Part shown: positions 1 through 5,715 of the stretch, piece by piece
Numbering within the stretch: the stretch's first letter is position 1
Layout: each line of letters opens with the position of its first letter
NCBI GenBank assembly: GCA_025361665.1
Contig: JANYKF010000215.1
Span: forward strand, 1 to 6,995
Length of the DNA: 6,995 nt
Source: Clostridiaceae bacterium
Lineage (GTDB): Bacteria; Bacillota; Clostridia; DSM-8532
Direction: 5' to 3'
Translations under genes and position numbers: made by a program
Notes under the pieces: generated by a model
What the model saw: only the letters and a program-made list of their open reading frames with translations
Databases searched by the model: none
What the model was told of the DNA's origin: nothing

Positions 1-453
1 CTGCCAAACGCCCGCACCGTGGAAATACTGAACAATACGAAGGAATGGCTCACCAGTTTCCCGATTTTCCAGACATCGGATCAAGCGACACGCCTGGATG
101 CTTCATCGGGATATCAGACTCCGATTCCCGGCACATTCCTGATGGGCGCCGCCACAGTCTCCAAGGGCGGCGCGAAGGAATCTCGGATGGTGGTCCTGGG
201 CAATGCCGCCTTTGTCAGCAACAACGGCATGAGCCAGACCAATGACAACGGCAAGCGCTACATCCTCACCATGATCAACTGGATGCAGGACAAAACCGAC
301 CAGATCATCATCCCGGCCAAGAACGATGCGGTCCCCGTCCTCACCATGACCGCGCAGAGCACCTTCATCGTGTTCCTGCTGCTGGTTGCCATCCTGCCCC
401 TGATCATCATCGGAACAGGCGTCTTTGTCTGGATGAGGAGGAGACACCTATGA
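1..453 (+). CDS. GldG-family ABC-transporter auxiliary protein, C-terminal part (5' end outside window)
   Basis: The frame is open from the first base of the window, so only the last 150 residues are seen and the true start lies upstream; the GTG at 19 is not a convincing start. The fragment ends with a soluble extracytoplasmic stretch (a VLGNAAFVSNN segment followed by YILTMINWM), then one membrane helix at about fragment residues 120-143, then a short basic tail (MRRRHL). This matches the C-terminus of the GldG / ABC_transp_aux family, whose members sit beside an ABC ATPase and permease and carry a large periplasmic or outside domain anchored at the C-terminus. The stop overlaps the start of the next gene in ATGA, which indicates translational coupling. 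In related genomes GldG-like genes are commonly followed by a DUF4340 gene, as here. The exact substrate or role (gliding in Bacteroidota, unknown export function in Bacillota) cannot be told from this fragment. Confidence 0.75.
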   Translation: MPNARTVEILNNTKEWLTSFPIFQTSDQATRLDASSGYQTPIPGTFLMGAATVSKGGAKESRMVVLGNAAFVSNNGMSQTNDNGKRYILTMINWMQDKTDQIIIPAKNDAVPVLTMTAQSTFIVFLLLVAILPLIIIGTGVFVWMRRRHL

Positions 454-1991
454 GAAACAAGGGACGGATCATCGCCTTGCTGGCAGTGGTCGCCGTGCTC
501 TTCGCAGCCTGGTTTTTCCTTAGCCGGTCTCCCGCTCCGGATGCGGCGCAGGCGTCACCTTCCCCGGCAGACACGATCAATGAGATCGAAATGGTGCCTT
601 TCAGCCAGTCCGACATCAGCAAAATCGTCATGGAAACACCCGAAGGCACCGTGACGATGCAGAAAAGCGAAGCCATCGTTGAGCAGAGAACCCAGAACCA
701 GGATGGCACCGTCTCGTCGACAATGGCCGCCATCTCGCTCTGGGAGAGCAAGGACATGGACGTCGACACGGCAACGGCGGACGCAGTGGCCTTTGGCGGC
801 GGAAACCTGAAAACCTTGCGCCGCGTCGTGGAAAATGCAACAGCAGAAGACCTCGCGAATTTCGGCTTCAACACGATCTGGAAGGTCACATTCTCCACGA
901 CGGATGGAAAAACCGCAACCGTTGTGGTTGGCGGCATCACACCGGACGGCAACGGCTATTACGTGATGGCGCCGGGCAATCAGGCCATCTACACGGCCGG
1001 CAGCTATACCGTGCAGCCGATGAAAGTGGATCGTCTGGCGCTGCAGAATACCAATCTCTATCATCGGGCAGACACACTGCCCTCGGACATCACGGCCATC
1101 CGGTCCATGCGGGATGGGAAACTGCTGTTCGACGCGAAAATCGGGGAGGATACCTATTGGCATCTTTCCGAACCGGTCAAGGTTCAGGGTGATATCGGTG
1201 TCTTCGGCGCCATGCAGACCGCCCTCGCAGGCGTGAAAGCGTCCAAGCATCTGAAGGCGGATGCGGCTGGTCTGGCCAAATACGGCCTCGACATGCCCAA
1301 ATATGAGTTCACCTACACCGTGGCCGGCAAGATCCACCTGCTTCAAATCGGTGGAAAAGACCCCGCAAACGGGTATCTGTACTGCAGGATAGACAATGCG
1401 GACACGGTTTTCACCCAGGACCCGGCCGGTTTCACCTTCCTGGACAAACCATTCGTGGAGATCATCGACAAGTTCCTTTACATCCCGACCATTTATGACA
1501 CGACCCGCATGACAGTCACCGTGGATGGCCGGACGGATGTCATGGAATTCGATGTCCTGACACCCAAACAGAATCCGGACAACAAAGTGCCGGAAGTCTA
1601 CATCTTGAACGGAAAGAAGTTGACGGGCACTGACAGCATCTCCGGCATCAAGCGGTATTTCCAGGGAGCCATCGGCGTCCGTGCGGATCGCGTGGATTTC
1701 GAGGTGAAACCGGTATACAAACCGGAGACATCCGTGCTGACGATCGAGTATGTCATGCGGAATCGGGCGGACAAATACATGAAAGTGGAACTCATCCCGA
1801 CGCCGGATGGATACGGATACTACGGCATGCGCAATGGCGTGTATTCCGGTTTCATCATTTCCAGAACCCAGATGGATGAAAACAGCATGGGCATCAGGGC
1901 GGGTTACCTGGAAATGCTGGACAAGATAGCCCTGGATGAGGCGAAAGCGGCGGCAGCCACACCGACACCGGCACCGACACCGGCTCCATGA
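450..1991 (+). CDS. DUF4340 domain protein, membrane-anchored, partner of GldG-like transporter
   Basis: A 513-residue protein. The ATG at 450 follows AGGAGGAG (436-443) at good spacing and overlaps the upstream stop. Residues about 6-24 form one hydrophobic helix after a short basic N-terminus (MRNKGR), which suggests a signal anchor with the rest outside the membrane. After it comes a Pro/Ala/Ser linker. Two copies of the DUF4340 module are visible. The first is near residues 130-195 (LANFGF, then a VVVGG strand and YYVMAPGNQAIY). The second is near 270-335 (LAKYGL, then LQIGG and YLYCRIDNADTVF). The C-terminus is low-complexity, Thr-Pro/Ala-Pro, and is encoded by the start of a hexamer repeat array that continues past the stop. 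The function of the family is unknown. Its constant pairing with GldG-like ABC systems suggests a shared role at the cell envelope. The last ten or so residues are probably variable between strains because of the repeat. Confidence 0.8.
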   Translation: MRNKGRIIALLAVVAVLFAAWFFLSRSPAPDAAQASPSPADTINEIEMVPFSQSDISKIVMETPEGTVTMQKSEAIVEQRTQNQDGTVSSTMAAISLWESKDMDVDTATADAVAFGGGNLKTLRRVVENATAEDLANFGFNTIWKVTFSTTDGKTATVVVGGITPDGNGYYVMAPGNQAIYTAGSYTVQPMKVDRLALQNTNLYHRADTLPSDITAIRSMRDGKLLFDAKIGEDTYWHLSEPVKVQGDIGVFGAMQTALAGVKASKHLKADAAGLAKYGLDMPKYEFTYTVAGKIHLLQIGGKDPANGYLYCRIDNADTVFTQDPAGFTFLDKPFVEIIDKFLYIPTIYDTTRMTVTVDGRTDVMEFDVLTPKQNPDNKVPEVYILNGKKLTGTDSISGIKRYFQGAIGVRADRVDFEVKPVYKPETSVLTIEYVMRNRADKYMKVELIPTPDGYGYYGMRNGVYSGFIISRTQMDENSMGIRAGYLEMLDKIALDEAKAAAATPTPAPTPAP

Positions 1992-2117
1992 CACCGGCAC
2001 CGACACCGACACCGGCTCCATGACACCGACACCGGCGCCATGACACCGACACCATGACACCGACACCGACATCAGCACCGACACCATGAAATCAGCACCG
2101 GCCCCATGAAATCAGCT
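1954..2117 (+). repeat. Hexamer-based minisatellite with 66-bp higher-order unit
   Basis: The array is built of CACCGA and CACCGG hexamers (a few decayed to AATCAG or CATCAG), punctuated by CCATGA at 1986, 2018, 2038, 2052, 2084 and 2104. The spacings are 32, 20, 14, 32 and 20, so the block 1986-2051 is repeated as 2052-2117 (66 bp, 50 of 66 positions identical by hand count). The leading hexamers encode the Thr-Pro/Ala-Pro tail of the DUF4340 protein, and the first CCATGA supplies its stop codon. The rest is untranslated. Decay of hexamers increases toward the 3' end. This is a simple-sequence expansion at a gene end rather than a mobile element; no terminal inverted repeats or coding content are seen. 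Confidence 0.9.
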
Positions 2118-2138
2118 GAAACCTGATATTGCGTCAAG

Positions 2139-2168
2139 GAAAGGCTGTCTCGCAAGAGGCGGCCTTTC
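2139..2168 (+). terminator. Probable transcription terminator hairpin of the GldG/DUF4340 operon
   Basis: Bases 2139-2151 can pair with 2156-2168 over 13 bp (outer 7 bp GAAAGGC/GCCTTTC perfect, two G-U pairs further in), closed by a GCAA tetraloop of the stable GNRA class. It lies about 150 bases after the DUF4340 stop and upstream of the AT-rich hydrogenase promoter, the right place for an operon end. The downstream strand has only a short T tract (CTTTCGCTT), so intrinsic termination is plausible but not certain. It could also be a stabilising 3' hairpin. Confidence 0.6.
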
Positions 2169-2322
2169 GCTTGGCGGGAATGCGTCTGAAGGAAGACTGG
2201 AAGTGCTCCGCCTTTCCGTACTCTTGTATACAATGTGCGTAAATTGAGTCGAATATTTTGGTAAAAATCATGAATTTGAATAGCTTTGCAGGTTTTATTG
2301 TAGAAAATATATCATAAAATGA
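2169..2322. other. Intergenic, becoming AT-rich; no gene seen
   Basis: No plausible coding frame, RNA gene or known riboswitch is recognisable here. Composition changes sharply from GC-rich to AT-rich at about 2220, as expected for an upstream promoter region. The only small symmetric element is the 10-base palindrome TTGTATACAA at 2224-2233. Together with the flanking repeat, terminator and promoter this accounts for the gene-free stretch 1992-2434. Confidence 0.6.
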
Positions 2323-2352
2323 TTGAACTTGATCCCATTTGTTTGATATAAT
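2323..2352 (+). promoter_or_regulatory. Predicted sigma-70/SigA-type promoter of the hydrogenase operon
   Basis: A perfect -10 hexamer TATAAT lies at 2347-2352, preceded by TG one base upstream (extended -10, TG at 2344-2345). A -35 candidate TTGAAC at 2323-2328 is separated from it by 18 bases. Transcription would start near 2358-2360, giving a leader of about 75 bases before the hndA ATG at 2435. The Rex-like palindrome begins directly after the predicted start point. Confidence 0.75.
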
Positions 2353-2362
2353 GGTGGTGCGC

Positions 2363-2384
2363 TATTGTGAATACATTCACAATA
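2363..2384. promoter_or_regulatory. Rex-type operator (NADH/NAD+ redox repressor site)
   Basis: Two perfect 10-base arms, TATTGTGAAT and ATTCACAATA, are separated by AC. The inner core TTGTGAA-N4-TTCACAA (2365-2382) matches the known Rex operator pattern of Gram-positive bacteria. It sits just downstream of the predicted transcription start, where a bound repressor would block initiation or early elongation. Rex binds DNA when NADH/NAD+ is low and is released by NADH, and it commonly controls fermentation and hydrogenase genes. This suits an operon for an NAD(P)H-linked hydrogenase. The rex gene itself is not in the window. The assignment rests on sequence pattern and context. Confidence 0.85.
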
Positions 2385-2434
2385 ATTCGAGCTAATGTCA
2401 TGAACAAGTCAGCTAATTGCGGAGGAAATGACCT

Positions 2435-2935
2435 ATGAGTAGCAGTTGCGGCGGTGCCGACAGAATGTCACAGGAACTCGACAGGATCATCGGGAAGCAC
2501 AAGGACAGCCAGGGGGCGCTCATCCCCGTTCTCCATGAGGCCCAGGAGCTTTACGGGTACCTGCCGATGCATGTGCAGAAGCAAATCGCGGAAGGTCTTG
2601 GCATTGCATTGGCCGACGTTTATGGGGTTGTCACCTTCTACACGCAGTTCACCCTCAGTCCCTAAGGCAAATACAAAGTCAGCGTCTGCCTTGGCACCGC
2701 ATGCTATGTCAAGGGAGCGGGCGCCATATTCGACAAGGTTTCATCCATCCTCAAAATCAAAAACGGCGAATGCACGCCGGACATGTCTTTTTCCCTGGAC
2801 GCTTGCCGCTGCATCGGCGCATGCGGCCTTGCCCCCGTCATCATGATTAACGACGACGTGTATGGCCGGCTTGTAGCCGATGATGTGCCCGCCATCCTCG
2901 AAAAATACAGGAAAATGGAAGCAGGAGTTGCTTGA
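2435..2935 (+). pseudogene. hndA: HndA/HydC/NuoE-like [2Fe-2S] subunit, interrupted by in-frame TAA at codon 77
   Basis: Without the stop this is a 166-residue thioredoxin-fold [2Fe-2S] protein of the NuoE family, the usual length. The start ATG at 2435 follows GGAGGA (2421-2426); an internal ATG at 2465 is a weaker alternative. The N-terminal helical part is complete (ending with GVVTFYTQF). TAA occupies 2663-2665, between the conserved SP and GKYK residues where the family has lysine. One change, AAA to TAA, explains it. Downstream the same frame stays open for 89 codons to TGA at 2933, with the cluster ligands Cys85, Cys90, Cys126 and Cys130 all present. Translation as written gives a 76-residue product lacking every cluster ligand. 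TAA also ends hndB here, so code reassignment is unlikely. In the intact complex this subunit carries one electron-transfer cluster next to HndC. Recent mutation, sequence error or readthrough are the options. Confidence 0.85.
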
Positions 2936-3307
2936 AGGACCTTTCCATCCATTTGAAGGATATCGCGCAGAATGTCACCGAAGCCTGCGCTGTCCATATA
3001 AGGGTGACGCTGGTGGCGGATCCTCACTGAAGTCCCTGTTCCGCATCGATCATGTCGACCGGCTCCCGGTCGGGGACGTGGGTGGTACGATGGCGGCGCT
3101 CATGACGGCCTGGACGGAAATCGGATGGGTGTTGCACCTCGGCAGTGAAAAGGGTGAATTTGACCTGACCACGGATGAAAGAAGGAAATCCTTGGAGACG
3201 TGCCCCTAGGCAGTCCGGCAATCTCCTGCTGGCTGGAGGATACGATCCGGGAAGTCATGACGAATGTTATTGGAGGTGTTCTGGATGAAATCGCTGAAGG
3301 ATCTTGA
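2932..3307 (+). pseudogene. Remnant of hydrogenase-operon histidine-kinase-like ATPase gene (deletion plus frameshift)
   Basis: Three fragments in three frames together resemble the small HATPase_c protein (roughly 185 residues) found between hndA and hndB in clostridial-type operons. Fragment one starts at TTG 2932, overlapping the hndA stop, and reads LKDLSIHLKDIAQN and on to VADPH, ending in TGA at 3028. Fragment two, in another frame from about 3022, reads LKSLFRIDHVDRLPVGD, the family's C-terminal half, and stops at TAG 3207. Fragment three, in the third frame from about 3200, reads VPLGSPAISCWLEDTIREV and ends at TGA 3305, inside the hndB start region, as in a normal overlapping arrangement. 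About 70 codons are missing between fragments one and two, including the expected DDGxGM and DPFTTTR-type ATP-binding motifs. The second break looks like loss of a single base. The role of this ATPase in such operons is not established. I infer it is non-functional here. Confidence 0.8.
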
Positions 3308-3653
3308 GGCAATACGGGACAGGGCGAAACAGGAAATGAGCCTGCGGGAAACGGAAAACAAAACCCGCATCATCGTGGGCATGGCCACTTGCGGGATTGC
3401 CGCTGGTGCGCGGCCGATCATGGCTGCGTTCAATCAGGAACTGGAGCTGCGCGGCCTTCACTCCGCCTCTGTCTCCATAACCGGCTGCGTGGGCGTTTGC
3501 CGGTATGAACCGATGTGCGACGTCATCGACCCGAACGGGGACAGGACGACCTACATCAACCTTGATGCCGGGAAGGTCAGGCGCATTGTTGCGGAGCACA
3601 TTGTAAACCGCCGACCGGTAACCGCGTTCACCATCGGAGCCGCAGAGCGGTAA
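3285..3653 (+). CDS. hndB: HndB-like thioredoxin-fold [2Fe-2S] ferredoxin subunit
   Basis: A 122-residue protein beginning MKSLKDLEAI. The ATG at 3285 is preceded by GGAGGT (3272-3277) seven bases upstream; the in-frame ATG at 3264 lacks such a site and adds seven non-conserved residues. The family signature is clear: a charged N-terminal helix, then GMATCGIAAGAR (Cys36) and TGCVGVCRYEP (Cys68, Cys72), then an EHIVN helix at the end. HndB proteins resemble the N-terminal domain of HndC and act as a small electron-carrying subunit of the NADP- or NAD-linked hydrogenase. An extra cysteine, Cys78, lies just after the second motif. The start overlaps the tail of the decayed ATPase gene, which implies original translational coupling. 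No lesion is seen in this gene. Confidence 0.88.
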   Translation: MKSLKDLEAIRDRAKQEMSLRETENKTRIIVGMATCGIAAGARPIMAAFNQELELRGLHSASVSITGCVGVCRYEPMCDVIDPNGDRTTYINLDAGKVRRIVAEHIVNRRPVTAFTIGAAER

Positions 3654-3666
3654 ACATCGGTTTACC
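3649..3666 (+). other. Small hairpin overlapping the hndB stop codon
   Basis: GGTAAAC (3649-3655) and GTTTACC (3660-3666) are perfect inverted copies around a four-base loop. The stop codon TAA lies inside the left arm. No T run follows, so it is not a standard terminator. It could mark an mRNA processing or stabilising structure between hndB and hndC, or be chance. Confidence 0.35.
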
Positions 3667-3680
3667 ACCAGGCTCACTGA

Positions 3681-3764
3681 GTTGTAACCCCGATTCAACG
3701 CTGGGACCGCCGGGTGATAACACCGGGTCACCGCCGGGGTCGCCGGGTGGCAACGCCGCGATGG
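3681..3764 (+). repeat. 33-bp tandem repeat between hndB and hndC (about 2.5 copies)
   Basis: Copy one (3681-3713) and copy two (3714-3746) match at 24 of 33 positions by hand count, and most differences are transitions. A partial third copy runs from 3747. Each copy begins GTxxxAACxCCG-like and ends CGCCGG. Read in one frame, the units give VVTPIQRWDRR, VITPGHRRGRR and VATPRW, but the frame has no start signal and follows the hndB stop, so I do not call a gene. A weaker copy (about half the positions) may lie immediately upstream. The array fills most of the 152-base gap between hndB and hndC. Confidence 0.7.
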
Positions 3765-3805
3765 ACGGATTGAAGGCTTCAGAACAACCAACAGGAGGAA
3801 CAGTT

Positions 3806-5596
3806 ATGATAAGCAGGACCCATGTGCTCGTATGCGGCGGAACCGGATGCGCGGCATCGAAATCGACCGAGATCATGGCGCAGTTCGAAAAGCACTTTCT
3901 CGCGAAAGGGATCGAAAAGGAAGCGAAGGTCGTGAAGACCGGATGCTTCGGCCTTTGCGAAAAGGGGCCGATTGTGGTGATATATCCGGAAGGGGCCACC
4001 TATGCCAATGTGAAACCGGAAGATGTGAAGGAAATCGTGGAAGAGCACCTTCTCAAGGGGCGCATCGTGAAGCGGTTGCTGCTCGGAGACACGGAAGCGC
4101 AGGACGTGGCCCGTTCCCTCGAGAACGTCGGATTTTTCAGCCGCCAGCTCCGCATCGCGCTTCGGAATTGCGGCGTCATCAATCCGGAAGTCATTGACGA
4201 GTACATCGCCCGTGACGGGTACGCGGCACTCGGGAAAGTACTCACGAAAATGAAGCCTCAGGACGTGATCGCGGAGATGAAAAAATCCGGCTTGCGGGGC
4301 CGGGGGGGCGGAGGCTTTCCCACCGGCATGAAATGGGAGTTCGCCGCAGTCCAGAAGGCGGACCGAAAATATGTCTGCTGCAATGCGGACGAAGGCGATC
4401 CGGGTGCGTTCATGGACCGTTCCGTTCTGGAAGGGGACCCGCACTCCATCATCGAGGCCATGGCCATTGCCGGATATGCCATCGGTGCAAATCAAGGTTA
4501 TGTGTATGTCCGCGCCGAGTATCCCATCGCGGTGCAGCGCCTGCGCCTCGCGATGGACCAGGCACGGGGATACGGCCTGCTTGGAAAGAATATTTTCGAA
4601 ACCGGTTTTGATTTCGAACTGGAAATCCGCCTGGGTGCCGGCGCGTTTGTCTGCGGTGAGGAAACGGCCCTGATGACCTCCATCGAGGGGCATCGCGGCG
4701 AACCCCGGCCAAGGCCGCCTTTTCCGGCTGTGAAAGGTCTATGGCAGAAACCGACCATCCTCAACAATGTGGAAACCTTCGCGAACGTCCCGGTCATCAT
4801 CAACAAGGGTGCGGACTGGTTCGCTTCCATCGGCACGGAAAAGAGCAAGGGCACAAAGGTTTTCGCCGTCGGCGGCAAAATCAATAACACCGGCCTTGTG
4901 GAAATCCCAATGGGCACCCCGCTCAGAGAAGTCATCTATGACATCGGCGGCGGTATCCCGAATGGCAAGGCTTTCAAGGCCGTTCAGACCGGCGGTCCTT
5001 CCGGCGGGTGCATCCCGGCGGCGCATATCGATGTGCCGATTGAGTATGACACCCTCATCGCACTCGGCTCGATGATGGGGTCCGGCGGGATGATCGTCAT
5101 GGATGAGGACAACTGCATGGTCGATATCGCGCGCTTCTTTCTGGAATTCACGGTAGACGAGTCCTGCGGCAAGTGTCCGCCCTGCCGCATCGGCACGAAG
5201 CGCATGCTGGAGATCCTCGAGCGCATCACCCAGGGTAAGGGCGAACTGTCCGATCTTGAAAAGCTCGAAACCCTTGCCAACAGCATCAAACAGTCCGCCT
5301 TGTGCGGCCTTGGCCAGACGGCGCCTAACCCGGTCCTGTCCACGCTCCGGTACTTCCGCGATGAATATCTGGCGCATGTGGTGGACAAGAAATGCCCGGC
5401 CGGTGTCTGCAAGGCCATGATGACCTATTCGATTGTCGAAGACAAGTGCAAGGGCTGCGGCATCTGCGCGAAACGGTGTCCGGTGGATGCCATCAGCGGG
5501 GTTGTCAAACTGCCGTACCGGATTGATCAGGGAAAATGCATCAAGTGCGGGGTCTGCATGGATTCATGCAAATTTGCCGCCATCACGTTCAAGTAG
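3806..5596 (+). CDS. hndC: HndC/HydB NuoF-like FMN and NAD(P)H-binding hydrogenase subunit
   Basis: A 596-residue protein, normal for the family. The ATG at 3806 follows AGGAGGA (3793-3799) and starts right at the conserved domain; the in-frame ATG at 3761 has no good ribosome site. Domains in order: a thioredoxin-like [2Fe-2S] domain (Cys10, Cys15, Cys47, Cys51); the NuoF flavin/nucleotide domain with GRGGGGFPTG at residues 165-174 and the GAGAFVCGEET loop at 277-287; the [4Fe-4S] site SCGKCPPC with Cys454, Cys457, Cys460 and Cys500; and a C-terminal 2x[4Fe-4S] ferredoxin domain (Cys548, 551, 554, 558 and Cys578, 581, 584, 588). It oxidises or reduces NAD(P)H through FMN and exchanges electrons with HndD, HndA and possibly ferredoxin. 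The extra N- and C-terminal Fe-S domains set it apart from respiratory NuoF. All ligands are present and no lesion is seen. Confidence 0.95.
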   Translation: MISRTHVLVCGGTGCAASKSTEIMAQFEKHFLAKGIEKEAKVVKTGCFGLCEKGPIVVIYPEGATYANVKPEDVKEIVEEHLLKGRIVKRLLLGDTEAQDVARSLENVGFFSRQLRIALRNCGVINPEVIDEYIARDGYAALGKVLTKMKPQDVIAEMKKSGLRGRGGGGFPTGMKWEFAAVQKADRKYVCCNADEGDPGAFMDRSVLEGDPHSIIEAMAIAGYAIGANQGYVYVRAEYPIAVQRLRLAMDQARGYGLLGKNIFETGFDFELEIRLGAGAFVCGEETALMTSIEGHRGEPRPRPPFPAVKGLWQKPTILNNVETFANVPVIINKGADWFASIGTEKSKGTKVFAVGGKINNTGLVEIPMGTPLREVIYDIGGGIPNGKAFKAVQTGGPSGGCIPAAHIDVPIEYDTLIALGSMMGSGGMIVMDEDNCMVDIARFFLEFTVDESCGKCPPCRIGTKRMLEILERITQGKGELSDLEKLETLANSIKQSALCGLGQTAPNPVLSTLRYFRDEYLAHVVDKKCPAGVCKAMMTYSIVEDKCKGCGICAKRCPVDAISGVVKLPYRIDQGKCIKCGVCMDSCKFAAITFK

Positions 5597-5715
5597 CTAT
5601 CAAGTGCGGCATGTGGATGGACTTTTCCATTTTTCAGAAACACATCCTGGCAGGCGTATTGGGAAACAAGACAGACCTGCATGCCTGCTGCATCCATGGA
5701 AGGAGCGTACCTGTC

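Noticed and set aside
555..2087. Long open frame of 510 codons on the minus strand opposite the DUF4340 gene
   Set aside because: It is the antisense shadow of a GC-rich gene: its product is rich in His/Arg/Val/Asp with no recognisable domain, starts inside the hexamer repeat, and has no ribosome site. The + strand gene has clear family features.
1986..2117. CRISPR-like spacing of repeats
   Set aside because: The regular CCATGA punctuation separates hexamer repeats rather than unique spacers, and there is no palindromic 24-37 base repeat or cas gene.
2293..2319. Possible second Rex-like or other operator (TTTTAT ... ATAAAA) upstream of the promoter
   Set aside because: The arms are six AT-only bases with a 15-base gap and lack the TTGTGAA/TTCACAA core. 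In such AT-rich sequence this is expected by chance.
2880..3209. A possible separate 109-residue protein starting at the ATG at 2880
   Set aside because: Its first 45 or so codons overlap hndA and the ATPase N-terminus in the wrong frame. Only the part after about 3022 resembles a protein family, and that part is the ATPase C-terminal half, so it is a pseudogene fragment rather than a gene with this start.
3779..4693. Open frame of 304 codons on the minus strand opposite hndC
   Set aside because: It lies wholly within the hndC coding sequence, whose cofactor motifs are unmistakable. The antisense product shows no motif.
5617..5634. Small hairpin plus T run after hndC that could be a terminator or attenuator
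   Set aside because: The stem is only five base pairs (ATGGA/TCCAT) and the T run is short. hndD must be expressed with hndC, so strong termination here is unlikely.
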